Assembly (NCBI RefSeq): GCF_043641665.1
Contig: NC_092192.1
Span: forward strand, 24,315,907-24,379,906
Reading direction: 5' to 3'
DNA length: 64,000 bases
Origin: Enoplosus armatus
Lineage: Eukaryota > Chordata > Actinopteri > Centrarchiformes > Enoplosidae
The position numbers were made by a program, and so were the translations under genes. Positions 46,381 to 55,197 of this stretch are shown in pieces. Below the pieces are notes generated by a model. It did no database searches and was not told where the DNA came from. It saw only the letters and a list, made by a program, of their open reading frames with translations. Numbering within the stretch: the stretch's first letter is position 1; each line of letters begins with the position of its first letter.

Positions 46381-48138
46381 ATGGACCGAGCACCTCCCGT
46401 CCCACTTCGTGGACGGGCTCAGTTCCCCTTCCCTAACCGGCCAGTGCCTCCTTCTGATTTTTCTCGTGCCCAGCGTCCTCCACCAAGATCTTACGGACCC
46501 CAATCAAGATCGTACGCTGATGCAGTACGTGGAACCAATCCCGGACGGGATGGTTTCAATCGGGGTTTCGGATCACGGAACATGCAGCAAGGGAGATCTT
46601 TCCAGTCCGGTAGAGATCAACAATACACACCAACAACCCCAAAATTTGGGAAGTTGGTGCGTCAACTGCATAAGGTCATCAAGTTCGTACACCACTTGCA
46701 GAATGTAACGGGTGAGGCTGGCAAGCCAGAGCCTCGGATGATCGCTCGGATGGTGGAGATGTTGGCCACCATGATAAAACCGGCTACCCCCAGCTCCAGG
46801 ACCACGGACATGATAATGGGGAATGCGAAAAATTGGGGCCACACCACGTTGATGATCCTTCGGGATCACTACGAAACAGCTTTGGAGGAAGTTTTGGAGG
46901 ATTTGTCTACGGACCCGGATCCGGATTGGAAAGCGGCCTTTGAAGTGGCTACCAGATGGGCCCGTAAGAACTTGTCACGCCTGACACGGGATGTGGTGGA
47001 CCACGCGGAAGCGTTGTTGACAACCTCCATGGAGTCAAAATCTGATGACACTGGGGGGAATGCAACAAACCCACAAGACACTAACCAACAACGGAGAGGA
47101 CAACAAACACAGGTGACACCACAGCCACGTGAACGAAACAAAAGACACGAGTCCTGCCAAGTGGATTTTTCGGAGGAGATAGTGGTACTGACCCCTGAAA
47201 CGGAACAGGTCATAGCTCCTTCCACACGGGCAGTGTCTACAATGACTACGGAGGGGATACAGGTTTCAGGGGGAATTGAACGGCAGGAGCAGCAATTGCC
47301 CCCCCAACCTACTCCACAATATTCCCCAAGGGAACAGAGAACTCCGAGAACGGTTCGGGGACAAAGAGAGGAGGAACCGAGAGTTTCCGAGGACGTGGAA
47401 CAGGGTTCCAAATCATTGATGGATGAGGGACTGCAAACGGATTGGGACAATACTCCAACACTGATCCCTCAGCACAAGATTGTCACGATTGCACAGGTCC
47501 ACGGACATTCAACGCAGGAAGATTTGCGGGATCCGGAGGACGTAGACCCTGAGGATCTGGGAGCTAGTTTCACTTCTACTCCACATTCTCACAACTTTGG
47601 ACCAACCAGACACATCAGAACAGAACACAAATTAGTGGATTGGACTGTGTCTGTGACCAAGAAGTGGTTGTTCATTGGAGATTCCAATTTGTCCAGAATG
47701 CCATTCCATGGGATACCAGATCTCCAAATAGATAGCTTCCCAGGGGCTAATTTCAGACACATAAGCTCCATTCTCTGTAAGGCCATAGGACAGGTTGTCG
47801 TGGAGAAGATTGTTATTTCATGTGGTATAACCAGTCGAGGGCAAAAAACCAAAGAGACAACTATCAAGCAGCTGCAATCAGCTGTACGGATGGCCAAGAG
47901 ACGGTTTCCGTATTCGGAGATTTGGATTCCGTTAGTGAATTATTCCGATGCTTTGCCGGAAAAGGAGCAGCTCAACCTGAAGACACTTAATGCCCATCTT
48001 TACAAGAACTTACCTTACATCGGCCTCCTTCCTGAAGACAGTTTTCAGACAGAGAGGGATGAGGTTCACTGGACCAAGGCTACGGCCGAGGCCATGATGG
48101 AGCATTGGATAACAGTGTTAAACTTGAAAGCCCCGTGA
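46381..48138 (+). CDS. PLE ORF1, unit A, 5'-truncated (SGNH-like C-terminal domain)
   Basis: This copy lacks the first 36 residues of the full ORF1 (see 51125); the ATG at 46381 is an internal Met of the family, and the frame is open from the telomeric junction at 46366. The remaining 585 residues are identical to unit B. It ends at TGA 48136-48138, overlapping the ORF2 frame by 34 nt. Expression would need a promoter other than its own 5' region, which is missing here. Confidence 0.85.
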   Translation: MDRAPPVPLRGRAQFPFPNRPVPPSDFSRAQRPPPRSYGPQSRSYADAVRGTNPGRDGFNRGFGSRNMQQGRSFQSGRDQQYTPTTPKFGKLVRQLHKVIKFVHHLQNVTGEAGKPEPRMIARMVEMLATMIKPATPSSRTTDMIMGNAKNWGHTTLMILRDHYETALEEVLEDLSTDPDPDWKAAFEVATRWARKNLSRLTRDVVDHAEALLTTSMESKSDDTGGNATNPQDTNQQRRGQQTQVTPQPRERNKRHESCQVDFSEEIVVLTPETEQVIAPSTRAVSTMTTEGIQVSGGIERQEQQLPPQPTPQYSPREQRTPRTVRGQREEEPRVSEDVEQGSKSLMDEGLQTDWDNTPTLIPQHKIVTIAQVHGHSTQEDLRDPEDVDPEDLGASFTSTPHSHNFGPTRHIRTEHKLVDWTVSVTKKWLFIGDSNLSRMPFHGIPDLQIDSFPGANFRHISSILCKAIGQVVVEKIVISCGITSRGQKTKETTIKQLQSAVRMAKRRFPYSEIWIPLVNYSDALPEKEQLNLKTLNAHLYKNLPYIGLLPEDSFQTERDEVHWTKATAEAMMEHWITVLNLKAP

Positions 48139-50345
48139 GCCTTCCGAAGGAGGGGCATGAGGGGTCGAAACCCCTTATAGCACAGAATGTTCTTGTTTTA
48201 TCTAAACGGTTTACTCCCACACAAGCTCAATTAGATTTATTAAGCAGAGGTCTCACTTTCATCCCTACAATTAATTTGAATAGAAATCAGAAAAATCAAT
48301 TACAATTGGACATACAAAACTATCACCGTAAAATTAGTTTGACGGCATATTTTAGACATAAAGAACGTTCAAAACCAAGACCATTTACGTTGGCTTCAAC
48401 ATGGGTGCCACCAAAACACGAAATCCCTGAGGAAATTCATTTATTGATTGAAAAAGATAAGAAAGATTTTAATAAATATTTTAAATCTCATAAGGAAAAA
48501 CCCAATTTAAGTAATGAAGAGGTAAAAGCAATGAGGCAACTCATGAAGGCCAATCACATAATAATTAAACCAGCGGATAAGGGAAGTTCAGTTGTAATTT
48601 TGGACAGGGAACAATATATATTGGAAGTATTGAGACAATTGAACGATGAAACATATTATAAAAAATTGGAGGAACCCATTTATTTACAAACAATTCCAAC
48701 AGTGCATAATATAATAAAGACATTGAAAACTAAGAAATTCATCAATCACAAACAGGAGAAATATTTGAAAGGTGAAAGAGAACCGAGGGAAAGACGCTTT
48801 TATATTTTACCAAAGATACATAAAGATCCAGAGAAATGGACAGTACCCTTTGAAGTGCCTCCGGGTAGACCGATAGTTTCTGATTGTGGGAGCGAAACCT
48901 ATCAGACTGCGGAATATATTGATTATTTTCTTAATCCGTTATCCACGATTCACCCTTCATATGTAAAGGATACATATCATTTTATCGACATTGTCCAAAA
49001 TTTAACAATACCTGAGAATTCTATATTTTTTAGTTTGGATGTGGACAGTTTATATACAAATATTGATATCAAGACAGGATTGGCAACAGTAAAAAAGATT
49101 TTTCAAAAATATCCAAATGGGGACAGACCAGATGAGGAAATACTACAATTATTAGAAATTAATTTAACCAAAAATGATTTTGTTTTCAATGGAGAGTTTT
49201 ATTTACAAATCAAAGGGACGGCAATGGGAAAGAAGTTTGCTCCCTCGTATGCCAACATTTTTATGGCAAATTGGGAGGAGGAGGTGTTGGCAAAATGCTC
49301 AAAGAAACCCCTCCATTACTTAAGGTATTTGGATGACATATGGGGGGTCTGGTGTTATTCGTTGGAGGAATTTGAACAATTCATGGAGACCTTAAATAGC
49401 CATGACCCATCTATTGTCTTGAAACATACAATTAATCGATCTTCTATAGACTTCTTGGACACTACAGTGTATAAAGGATCTTCCTTTTCTTTGACGGGTA
49501 AATTGGATATAAAAGTTTATTTTAAGGAAACAGATACGCATGCTCTTTTGTTTAAAAGTAGCTTTCATCCTAAACATACGTTTAGAGGACTGGTGAAATC
49601 ACAATTGCTTCGATTTCATAGAATTTGTACCCAGGTTAAAGATTTCTGGGAAGCAGTGAAAATTTTGTTTGGGGCCTTAAGGAAAAGGGGCTATTCTAGA
49701 ACATTCCTGAGGAAATGCCTGAAATCTTTCAAGGAACAGAAATTGGTTAATAAAAAGGAAATTATTCCATTGATTACTCAATTTTCTTCTGTGAGTAAAC
49801 TTCTGAATTATAGGATCAAAAACAATTTTGACATGATGCTAGGACAATCAGGGCTATTGAAGAATCACGAGGTAATTTCAGCATATAGAAAAAATAAGAA
49901 TTTGAAAGATTTTCTAATTAGAGCTAAGCTAAAATCGGTGCAACAACTAAATCAGGCAACAAAGTTAGATAATTTCTGTACATTGAAATATTTGAAAAAT
50001 GCAGAAAATGGAAGAATTTTTAGGATACCACAGGACTTTACGGAACGTACTTCTAATTTGATTTATTTAATTTTTTGTGCCAAGTGTGGTAAAAAATATG
50101 TTGGTGAAACAAGGAACTCTATTAGGACGAGAATGTGGCAACACAGATATAACATTAAGAACAAGAAGAACACCAACACTCCTTTAGTTCATCATTTTAT
50201 TTTTCATGGCTTGCAGTCACTCAAAATAGCAGGAATTCAAAGCAATCTCATTTGGACGGACAAACAACGGAAAATTATAGAAAGGAAATGGATTTATTGG
50301 TTGAGTACAAAAGAACCGTTTGGATTAAATATTAAGTACAATTGA
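48105..50345 (+). CDS. PLE ORF2, unit A: reverse transcriptase with GIY-YIG endonuclease
   Basis: ORF2 copies the element's RNA into DNA at a nicked target. In the 746-codon frame, residues 151-168 hold 'IIIKPADKGSSVVIL', 231-241 'RFYILPKIHKD', 254-262 'GRPIVSDCG', 309-320 'FSLDVDSLYTNI' (RT motif A), 371-385 'GTAMGKKFAPSYANI' (motif B), and 407-412 'RYLDDI' (catalytic YLDD). Residues 652-740 form a GIY-YIG nuclease: 'LIYLIFCAKCGKKYVGETRN', an Arg/His stretch 'RTRMWQHR', and a late Glu in 'IIERKWIYW'. This layout is that of Penelope-like elements with an endonuclease. The frame starts with TTG at 48105 and has no ATG before 48531, which would remove conserved N-terminal sequence; translation is therefore likely by -1 frameshifting from ORF1. 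Base composition is much more AT-rich than ORF1. Confidence 0.95.
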   Translation: MDNSVKLESPVSLPKEGHEGSKPLIAQNVLVLSKRFTPTQAQLDLLSRGLTFIPTINLNRNQKNQLQLDIQNYHRKISLTAYFRHKERSKPRPFTLASTWVPPKHEIPEEIHLLIEKDKKDFNKYFKSHKEKPNLSNEEVKAMRQLMKANHIIIKPADKGSSVVILDREQYILEVLRQLNDETYYKKLEEPIYLQTIPTVHNIIKTLKTKKFINHKQEKYLKGEREPRERRFYILPKIHKDPEKWTVPFEVPPGRPIVSDCGSETYQTAEYIDYFLNPLSTIHPSYVKDTYHFIDIVQNLTIPENSIFFSLDVDSLYTNIDIKTGLATVKKIFQKYPNGDRPDEEILQLLEINLTKNDFVFNGEFYLQIKGTAMGKKFAPSYANIFMANWEEEVLAKCSKKPLHYLRYLDDIWGVWCYSLEEFEQFMETLNSHDPSIVLKHTINRSSIDFLDTTVYKGSSFSLTGKLDIKVYFKETDTHALLFKSSFHPKHTFRGLVKSQLLRFHRICTQVKDFWEAVKILFGALRKRGYSRTFLRKCLKSFKEQKLVNKKEIIPLITQFSSVSKLLNYRIKNNFDMMLGQSGLLKNHEVISAYRKNKNLKDFLIRAKLKSVQQLNQATKLDNFCTLKYLKNAENGRIFRIPQDFTERTSNLIYLIFCAKCGKKYVGETRNSIRTRMWQHRYNIKNKKNTNTPLVHHFIFHGLQSLKIAGIQSNLIWTDKQRKIIERKWIYWLSTKEPFGLNIKYN
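48117..48175 (+). promoter_or_regulatory. Candidate -1 ribosomal frameshift signal, unit A
   Basis: In the ORF1 frame the codons gtg-tta-aac give a G TTA AAC heptamer (48117-48123) in the right phase for slippage into ORF2. After a 6 nt spacer, GCCCC (48130-48134) can pair with GGGGC (48152-48156), enclosing CCTT/AAGG (48140-48143 with 48147-48150). A second stem AGGGG/CCCCT (48160-48164 with 48171-48175) follows. GUUAAAC is a documented slippery sequence in arteriviruses. Function here is inferred. Confidence 0.5.
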
Positions 50346-50389
50346 TGTGAAATTTAACACCCAATCCAACATTCAACACAAAGCCTAAC

Positions 50390-50550
50390 TCTTCCCTAAC
50401 CCAAACCCTTCCTAATTCCCATTTTTTATTTTCTCCCATTCCATCTTTCCTAACCCTAACCACTTCCCTCCTTTGCCCTAACCCTAAACTACTCCTCTTT
50501 CCTAGCCCTAACCTTTACTTTTCCCTAACCCTAACCACTTCCCTCCCCTG
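50390..50550 (+). repeat. Cluster of degenerate telomere-type motifs in the PLE
   Basis: At least six CCCTAA or near-CCCTAA blocks ('ttccctaaccc', 'ctaaccctaacc', 'gccctaaccctaaa', 'tagccctaacc', 'ccctaaccctaacc') are spaced by C/T-rich sequence. The same cluster is at 55242-55402 in unit B. Confidence 0.9.
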
Positions 50551-50879
50551 ACTCTAATCCGAATCACTCCCCTTTAAAATAAATAAATAAATTAATAATT
50601 AATGAATCACGGGGTTATAAATAGATACATGGGGGTTAAAGGGTTAAAAAATTCACTTCATGGGGTTGTTAATTCATTTCATAGGGGTATTAAGGGGTTA
50701 AAACAGAAAAACGAAGGTGGGAAACAAAAAACACAGATTGAAGCCTAAATTGGGAAAAGGGGCGGGTATAACACAGGAGCGGCCACGGAGTTCATTCTGG
50801 CTTTGATCTTCGTAGAGTGCACACCTAACAGAGACACTGCAAGACCAAGTTACTTTTTGACATTTTTATTTCATTTTTA

Positions 50880-50932
50880 GTGTGCCTGACCTGAGGAAGA
50901 CCCACGGGGTCGAAACGTTGTCAGTGGCACAC
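50880..50932 (+). ncRNA. Hammerhead-ribozyme-like motif, copy 1
   Basis: Core blocks are present in order: CTGAGGA (50891-50897), stem II GACCC/GGGTC (50899-50903 with 50107+800, that is 50907-50911), then GAAAC (50912-50916) and GTC (50120+800 to 50922). Distal stem I is a perfect 7 bp GTGTGCC/GGCACAC (50880-50886 with 50926-50932). Stem III would be only 2 bp. Departures from the consensus are one extra A between CTGAGGA and stem II and an unpaired base of stem I. Hammerheads are known in PLE pseudo-LTRs; activity of this one is uncertain. Confidence 0.5.
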
Positions 50933-51124
50933 CTTGTTTTTGTTTGAATTTTGCAAAACAAATTGTTTTTTCTTTATTTTTTGAAAACAGACATTTGATT
51001 TGATTTTTTGATTTTTTATTACATAGATACATTTTATTTTCATTACATAAAAACAATTTTATTTATCACATATATAACAAAGGCGAATTCATATACATTA
51101 AAGACAAAAGACAGACAAAAAAAC

Positions 51125-52990
51125 ATGGACATGGACGATTTTGGCGGGGCCTGGACCCAAGTACGTTATGGCCGGAGGCGCCAGTACTTTGGCCAGGCTG
51201 ATTGGGACCGGGGGTACGGGGGAAGTCGGGGGATGGACCGAGCACCTCCCGTCCCACTTCGTGGACGGGCTCAGTTCCCCTTCCCTAACCGGCCAGTGCC
51301 TCCTTCTGATTTTTCTCGTGCCCAGCGTCCTCCACCAAGATCTTACGGACCCCAATCAAGATCGTACGCTGATGCAGTACGTGGAACCAATCCCGGACGG
51401 GATGGTTTCAATCGGGGTTTCGGATCACGGAACATGCAGCAAGGGAGATCTTTCCAGTCCGGTAGAGATCAACAATACACACCAACAACCCCAAAATTTG
51501 GGAAGTTGGTGCGTCAACTGCATAAGGTCATCAAGTTCGTACACCACTTGCAGAATGTAACGGGTGAGGCTGGCAAGCCAGAGCCTCGGATGATCGCTCG
51601 GATGGTGGAGATGTTGGCCACCATGATAAAACCGGCTACCCCCAGCTCCAGGACCACGGACATGATAATGGGGAATGCGAAAAATTGGGGCCACACCACG
51701 TTGATGATCCTTCGGGATCACTACGAAACAGCTTTGGAGGAAGTTTTGGAGGATTTGTCTACGGACCCGGATCCGGATTGGAAAGCGGCCTTTGAAGTGG
51801 CTACCAGATGGGCCCGTAAGAACTTGTCACGCCTGACACGGGATGTGGTGGACCACGCGGAAGCGTTGTTGACAACCTCCATGGAGTCAAAATCTGATGA
51901 CACTGGGGGGAATGCAACAAACCCACAAGACACTAACCAACAACGGAGAGGACAACAAACACAGGTGACACCACAGCCACGTGAACGAAACAAAAGACAC
52001 GAGTCCTGCCAAGTGGATTTTTCGGAGGAGATAGTGGTACTGACCCCTGAAACGGAACAGGTCATAGCTCCTTCCACACGGGCAGTGTCTACAATGACTA
52101 CGGAGGGGATACAGGTTTCAGGGGGAATTGAACGGCAGGAGCAGCAATTGCCCCCCCAACCTACTCCACAATATTCCCCAAGGGAACAGAGAACTCCGAG
52201 AACGGTTCGGGGACAAAGAGAGGAGGAACCGAGAGTTTCCGAGGACGTGGAACAGGGTTCCAAATCATTGATGGATGAGGGACTGCAAACGGATTGGGAC
52301 AATACTCCAACACTGATCCCTCAGCACAAGATTGTCACGATTGCACAGGTCCACGGACATTCAACGCAGGAAGATTTGCGGGATCCGGAGGACGTAGACC
52401 CTGAGGATCTGGGAGCTAGTTTCACTTCTACTCCACATTCTCACAACTTTGGACCAACCAGACACATCAGAACAGAACACAAATTAGTGGATTGGACTGT
52501 GTCTGTGACCAAGAAGTGGTTGTTCATTGGAGATTCCAATTTGTCCAGAATGCCATTCCATGGGATACCAGATCTCCAAATAGATAGCTTCCCAGGGGCT
52601 AATTTCAGACACATAAGCTCCATTCTCTGTAAGGCCATAGGACAGGTTGTCGTGGAGAAGATTGTTATTTCATGTGGTATAACCAGTCGAGGGCAAAAAA
52701 CCAAAGAGACAACTATCAAGCAGCTGCAATCAGCTGTACGGATGGCCAAGAGACGGTTTCCGTATTCGGAGATTTGGATTCCGTTAGTGAATTATTCCGA
52801 TGCTTTGCCGGAAAAGGAGCAGCTCAACCTGAAGACACTTAATGCCCATCTTTACAAGAACTTACCTTACATCGGCCTCCTTCCTGAAGACAGTTTTCAG
52901 ACAGAGAGGGATGAGGTTCACTGGACCAAGGCTACGGCCGAGGCCATGATGGAGCATTGGATAACAGTGTTAAACTTGAAAGCCCCGTGA
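51125..52990 (+). CDS. PLE ORF1, unit B, complete (RG-rich N terminus, SGNH-like C terminus)
   Basis: The ATG at 51125 ('aaacatgg') is a good start; the frame is open further left but through AT-rich leader and without ATG. The product is 621 residues. Residues 1-110 are rich in Arg, Gly and aromatic residues ('GGAWTQVRYGRRRQYFGQAD', 'RGFGSRNMQQGRSF'), suggesting RNA binding. Residues 115-240 are probably helical ('FGKLVRQLHKVIKFVHHLQN'). Residues 260-450 are Gln/Glu/Pro-rich and likely disordered. Residues 463-621 resemble an SGNH/GDSL hydrolase: 'KWLFIGDSNLSRM' (GDS, 469-471), 'IVISCGITSRG', and 'RDEVHWT' (D596, H599 as the DxxH block). SGNH-type domains are known in ORF1 of some CR1/L2 LINEs. 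The protein's role in this element is unknown; an RNA chaperone or packaging role is a guess. Confidence 0.85.
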   Translation: MDMDDFGGAWTQVRYGRRRQYFGQADWDRGYGGSRGMDRAPPVPLRGRAQFPFPNRPVPPSDFSRAQRPPPRSYGPQSRSYADAVRGTNPGRDGFNRGFGSRNMQQGRSFQSGRDQQYTPTTPKFGKLVRQLHKVIKFVHHLQNVTGEAGKPEPRMIARMVEMLATMIKPATPSSRTTDMIMGNAKNWGHTTLMILRDHYETALEEVLEDLSTDPDPDWKAAFEVATRWARKNLSRLTRDVVDHAEALLTTSMESKSDDTGGNATNPQDTNQQRRGQQTQVTPQPRERNKRHESCQVDFSEEIVVLTPETEQVIAPSTRAVSTMTTEGIQVSGGIERQEQQLPPQPTPQYSPREQRTPRTVRGQREEEPRVSEDVEQGSKSLMDEGLQTDWDNTPTLIPQHKIVTIAQVHGHSTQEDLRDPEDVDPEDLGASFTSTPHSHNFGPTRHIRTEHKLVDWTVSVTKKWLFIGDSNLSRMPFHGIPDLQIDSFPGANFRHISSILCKAIGQVVVEKIVISCGITSRGQKTKETTIKQLQSAVRMAKRRFPYSEIWIPLVNYSDALPEKEQLNLKTLNAHLYKNLPYIGLLPEDSFQTERDEVHWTKATAEAMMEHWITVLNLKAP

Positions 52991-55197
52991 GCCTTCCGAA
53001 GGAGGGGCATGAGGGGTCGAAACCCCTTATAGCACAGAATGTTCTTGTTTTATCTAAACGGTTTACTCCCACACAAGCTCAATTAGATTTATTAAGCAGA
53101 GGTCTCACTTTCATCCCTACAATTAATTTGAATAGAAATCAGAAAAATCAATTACAATTGGACATACAAAACTATCACCGTAAAATTAGTTTGACGGCAT
53201 ATTTTAGACATAAAGAACGTTCAAAACCAAGACCATTTACGTTGGCTTCAACATGGGTGCCACCAAAACACGAAATCCCTGAGGAAATTCATTTATTGAT
53301 TGAAAAAGATAAGAAAGATTTTAATAAATATTTTAAATCTCATAAGGAAAAACCCAATTTAAGTAATGAAGAGGTAAAAGCAATGAGGCAACTCATGAAG
53401 GCCAATCACATAATAATTAAACCAGCGGATAAGGGAAGTTCAGTTGTAATTTTGGACAGGGAACAATATATATTGGAAGTATTGAGACAATTGAACGATG
53501 AAACATATTATAAAAAATTGGAGGAACCCATTTATTTACAAACAATTCCAACAGTGCATAATATAATAAAGACATTGAAAACTAAGAAATTCATCAATCA
53601 CAAACAGGAGAAATATTTGAAAGGTGAAAGAGAACCGAGGGAAAGACGCTTTTATATTTTACCAAAGATACATAAAGATCCAGAGAAATGGACAGTACCC
53701 TTTGAAGTGCCTCCGGGTAGACCGATAGTTTCTGATTGTGGGAGCGAAACCTATCAGACTGCGGAATATATTGATTATTTTCTTAATCCGTTATCCACGA
53801 TTCACCCTTCATATGTAAAGGATACATATCATTTTATCGACATTGTCCAAAATTTAACAATACCTGAGAATTCTATATTTTTTAGTTTGGATGTGGACAG
53901 TTTATATACAAATATTGATATCAAGACAGGATTGGCAACAGTAAAAAAGATTTTTCAAAAATATCCAAATGGGGACAGACCAGATGAGGAAATACTACAA
54001 TTATTAGAAATTAATTTAACCAAAAATGATTTTGTTTTCAATGGAGAGTTTTATTTACAAATCAAAGGGACGGCAATGGGAAAGAAGTTTGCTCCCTCGT
54101 ATGCCAACATTTTTATGGCAAATTGGGAGGAGGAGGTGTTGGCAAAATGCTCAAAGAAACCCCTCCATTACTTAAGGTATTTGGATGACATATGGGGGGT
54201 CTGGTGTTATTCGTTGGAGGAATTTGAACAATTCATGGAGACCTTAAATAGCCATGACCCATCTATTGTCTTGAAACATACAATTAATCGATCTTCTATA
54301 GACTTCTTGGACACTACAGTGTATAAAGGATCTTCCTTTTCTTTGACGGGTAAATTGGATATAAAAGTTTATTTTAAGGAAACAGATACGCATGCTCTTT
54401 TGTTTAAAAGTAGCTTTCATCCTAAACATACGTTTAGAGGACTGGTGAAATCACAATTGCTTCGATTTCATAGAATTTGTACCCAGGTTAAAGATTTCTG
54501 GGAAGCAGTGAAAATTTTGTTTGGGGCCTTAAGGAAAAGGGGCTATTCTAGAACATTCCTGAGGAAATGCCTGAAATCTTTCAAGGAACAGAAATTGGTT
54601 AATAAAAAGGAAATTATTCCATTGATTACTCAATTTTCTTCTGTGAGTAAACTTCTGAATTATAGGATCAAAAACAATTTTGACATGATGCTAGGACAAT
54701 CAGGGCTATTGAAGAATCACGAGGTAATTTCAGCATATAGAAAAAATAAGAATTTGAAAGATTTTCTAATTAGAGCTAAGCTAAAATCGGTGCAACAACT
54801 AAATCAGGCAACAAAGTTAGATAATTTCTGTACATTGAAATATTTGAAAAATGCAGAAAATGGAAGAATTTTTAGGATACCACAGGACTTTACGGAACGT
54901 ACTTCTAATTTGATTTATTTAATTTTTTGTGCCAAGTGTGGTAAAAAATATGTTGGTGAAACAAGGAACTCTATTAGGACGAGAATGTGGCAACACAGAT
55001 ATAACATTAAGAACAAGAAGAACACCAACACTCCTTTAGTTCATCATTTTATTTTTCATGGCTTGCAGTCACTCAAAATAGCAGGAATTCAAAGCAATCT
55101 CATTTGGACGGACAAACAACGGAAAATTATAGAAAGGAAATGGATTTATTGGTTGAGTACAAAAGAACCGTTTGGATTAAATATTAAGTACAATTGA
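52957..55197 (+). CDS. PLE ORF2, unit B: reverse transcriptase with GIY-YIG endonuclease
   Basis: Identical in translation to the unit A ORF2 at 48105-50345, with the same catalytic motifs (YLDD at residues 408-411 and GIY-YIG at 652-740) and the same lack of an early ATG. Together with the complete ORF1 at 51125 this is the only unit in the window with an intact leader, ORF1 and ORF2, so it is the candidate active copy. Confidence 0.95.
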   Translation: MDNSVKLESPVSLPKEGHEGSKPLIAQNVLVLSKRFTPTQAQLDLLSRGLTFIPTINLNRNQKNQLQLDIQNYHRKISLTAYFRHKERSKPRPFTLASTWVPPKHEIPEEIHLLIEKDKKDFNKYFKSHKEKPNLSNEEVKAMRQLMKANHIIIKPADKGSSVVILDREQYILEVLRQLNDETYYKKLEEPIYLQTIPTVHNIIKTLKTKKFINHKQEKYLKGEREPRERRFYILPKIHKDPEKWTVPFEVPPGRPIVSDCGSETYQTAEYIDYFLNPLSTIHPSYVKDTYHFIDIVQNLTIPENSIFFSLDVDSLYTNIDIKTGLATVKKIFQKYPNGDRPDEEILQLLEINLTKNDFVFNGEFYLQIKGTAMGKKFAPSYANIFMANWEEEVLAKCSKKPLHYLRYLDDIWGVWCYSLEEFEQFMETLNSHDPSIVLKHTINRSSIDFLDTTVYKGSSFSLTGKLDIKVYFKETDTHALLFKSSFHPKHTFRGLVKSQLLRFHRICTQVKDFWEAVKILFGALRKRGYSRTFLRKCLKSFKEQKLVNKKEIIPLITQFSSVSKLLNYRIKNNFDMMLGQSGLLKNHEVISAYRKNKNLKDFLIRAKLKSVQQLNQATKLDNFCTLKYLKNAENGRIFRIPQDFTERTSNLIYLIFCAKCGKKYVGETRNSIRTRMWQHRYNIKNKKNTNTPLVHHFIFHGLQSLKIAGIQSNLIWTDKQRKIIERKWIYWLSTKEPFGLNIKYN
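52969..53027 (+). promoter_or_regulatory. Candidate -1 ribosomal frameshift signal, unit B
   Basis: A copy of the 48117-48175 arrangement: the G TTA AAC heptamer at 52969-52975, a 6 nt spacer, and stem GCCCC/GGGGC at 52982-52986 with 53004-53008. Confidence 0.5.

Larger units (their letters stand above)
50346..51124 (+). repeat. PLE inter-unit (pseudo-LTR-like) region, unit A to B
   Basis: This 779 bp noncoding region lies between the ORF2 stop and the ORF1 ATG of the next unit. It contains clustered CCCTAA-type motifs (50390-50550), AT-rich 'ggggtta' repeats (50600-50705), a hammerhead-like motif (50880-50932) and an AT-rich leader before the ATG at 51125. The promoter is expected here. Confidence 0.75.

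Noticed and set aside
46869..47450. A 193-codon minus-strand frame inside PLE ORF1 (and its copy at 51721-52302)
   Set aside because: It is antisense to a well-supported ORF1, has no motif, and is open only because of the codon composition of the sense frame.
48105..48107. TTG as the initiation codon of PLE ORF2
   Set aside because: A TTG start at an internal position of an mRNA is unlikely; overlap with ORF1 in the -1 frame and a slippery heptamer give a better explanation.
51008..51124. N-terminal extension of PLE ORF1 (39 hydrophobic residues)
   Set aside because: It has no ATG, is made of AT-rich leader sequence, and the ATG at 51125 has a good context.
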